Origin: Paulownia fortunei
Lineage: Eukaryota; Streptophyta; Magnoliopsida; Lamiales; Paulowniaceae
Direction of reading: 5' to 3'
DNA length: 64,000 bases
Assembly (NCBI GenBank): GCA_019321725.1
Contig: CM033124.1
Location: 2,790,001-2,854,000, forward strand
Shown: positions 63,884 to 64,000 of the stretch, one piece after another
How the letters are laid out: every line of letters begins with the position of its first letter
Position numbering within the stretch: position 1 is the stretch's first letter
The notes under the pieces: generated by a model
Seen by the model: the letters and a program-made list of their open reading frames with translations, nothing else
Databases searched by the model: none
What the model was told of the DNA's origin: nothing
Position numbers and translations under genes: made by a program

Positions 63884-64000
63884 ATAATAAAATAATTATT
63901 ATATAATATATTTTAAATATAAAAAAAAATAATTAAAAAAATATATAATAAAATAATTATTATATAATATATTTTAAATATAAAAAAATTAACTAAAAAA
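63884..64000 (+). repeat. 61-bp AT-only tandem repeat reaching the window edge
   Basis: Two units of ataataaaataattattata followed by taatatattttaaatataaaaaaa start at 63884 and 63945. The array may continue beyond the window. Almost pure A/T. Confidence 0.85.

Noticed and set aside
1..64000. Search for a novel defence, biosynthetic or CRISPR-like system
   Set aside because: Only three unrelated spliced plant genes plus transposable elements were found; no array of regular repeats with spacers and no co-oriented gene cluster.

Overview
The window is nuclear DNA of a flowering plant, most likely a dicot. It has spliced genes with short exons and GT-AG introns, very AT-rich spacers, and many plant-type transposable elements (an L1-type LINE with an RNase H domain, Ty1-copia and gypsy remnants, hAT- and Tourist-like MITEs). 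The species cannot be fixed from the sequence. There is no CRISPR array, operon, rRNA or recognisable tRNA.

Layout. (1) At 728-835 (+) is the last coding exon of an unidentified gene whose body lies outside the window. (2) At 3101-24852 (-) is a complete 19-exon myotubularin (MTM1/2-type) phosphoinositide 3-phosphatase gene. All exon phases close, giving 851 residues with an intact HCSDGWDRT active site. Its introns carry two copies of one 371-bp MITE, a deleted copia element, a small hAT-like element and microsatellites. (3) At about 26430-31910 (+) is a decayed LINE with recognisable gag-like, endonuclease, reverse transcriptase and RNase H segments. (4) At 32434-36063 (+) is a five-exon gene for a lysine-rich protein with a degenerate DEAD-box-like (CMS1-like) fold. 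It ends early beside a seven-G run, which may mark a frameshift. A roughly 720-bp hAT-like element lies just downstream. (5) At 41813-43539 (+) is a five-exon OTU-domain deubiquitinase gene (OTU3/OTU4 type) with a GC-rich first exon. (6) From about 43.6 kb to the end I find no gene. This part is AT-rich and filled with repeats: hAT-type MITEs, a 262-bp tandem duplication, a gypsy-like LTR/primer-site remnant, a TIR-bounded polypyrimidine block, a Tourist-like MITE with TTA target-site duplications, and the second copy of a dispersed repeat also seen at 40.0-40.5 kb.

The three complete genes are unrelated housekeeping or regulatory loci (lipid signalling, probable ribosome biogenesis, ubiquitin editing) and do not form a functional cluster. 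I found no convincing new multi-gene system. The observations most worth checking are the in-frame tandem splice acceptor in the myotubularin gene, the possible G-run frameshift in the CMS1-like gene, and the repeat structures in the gene-poor right third.
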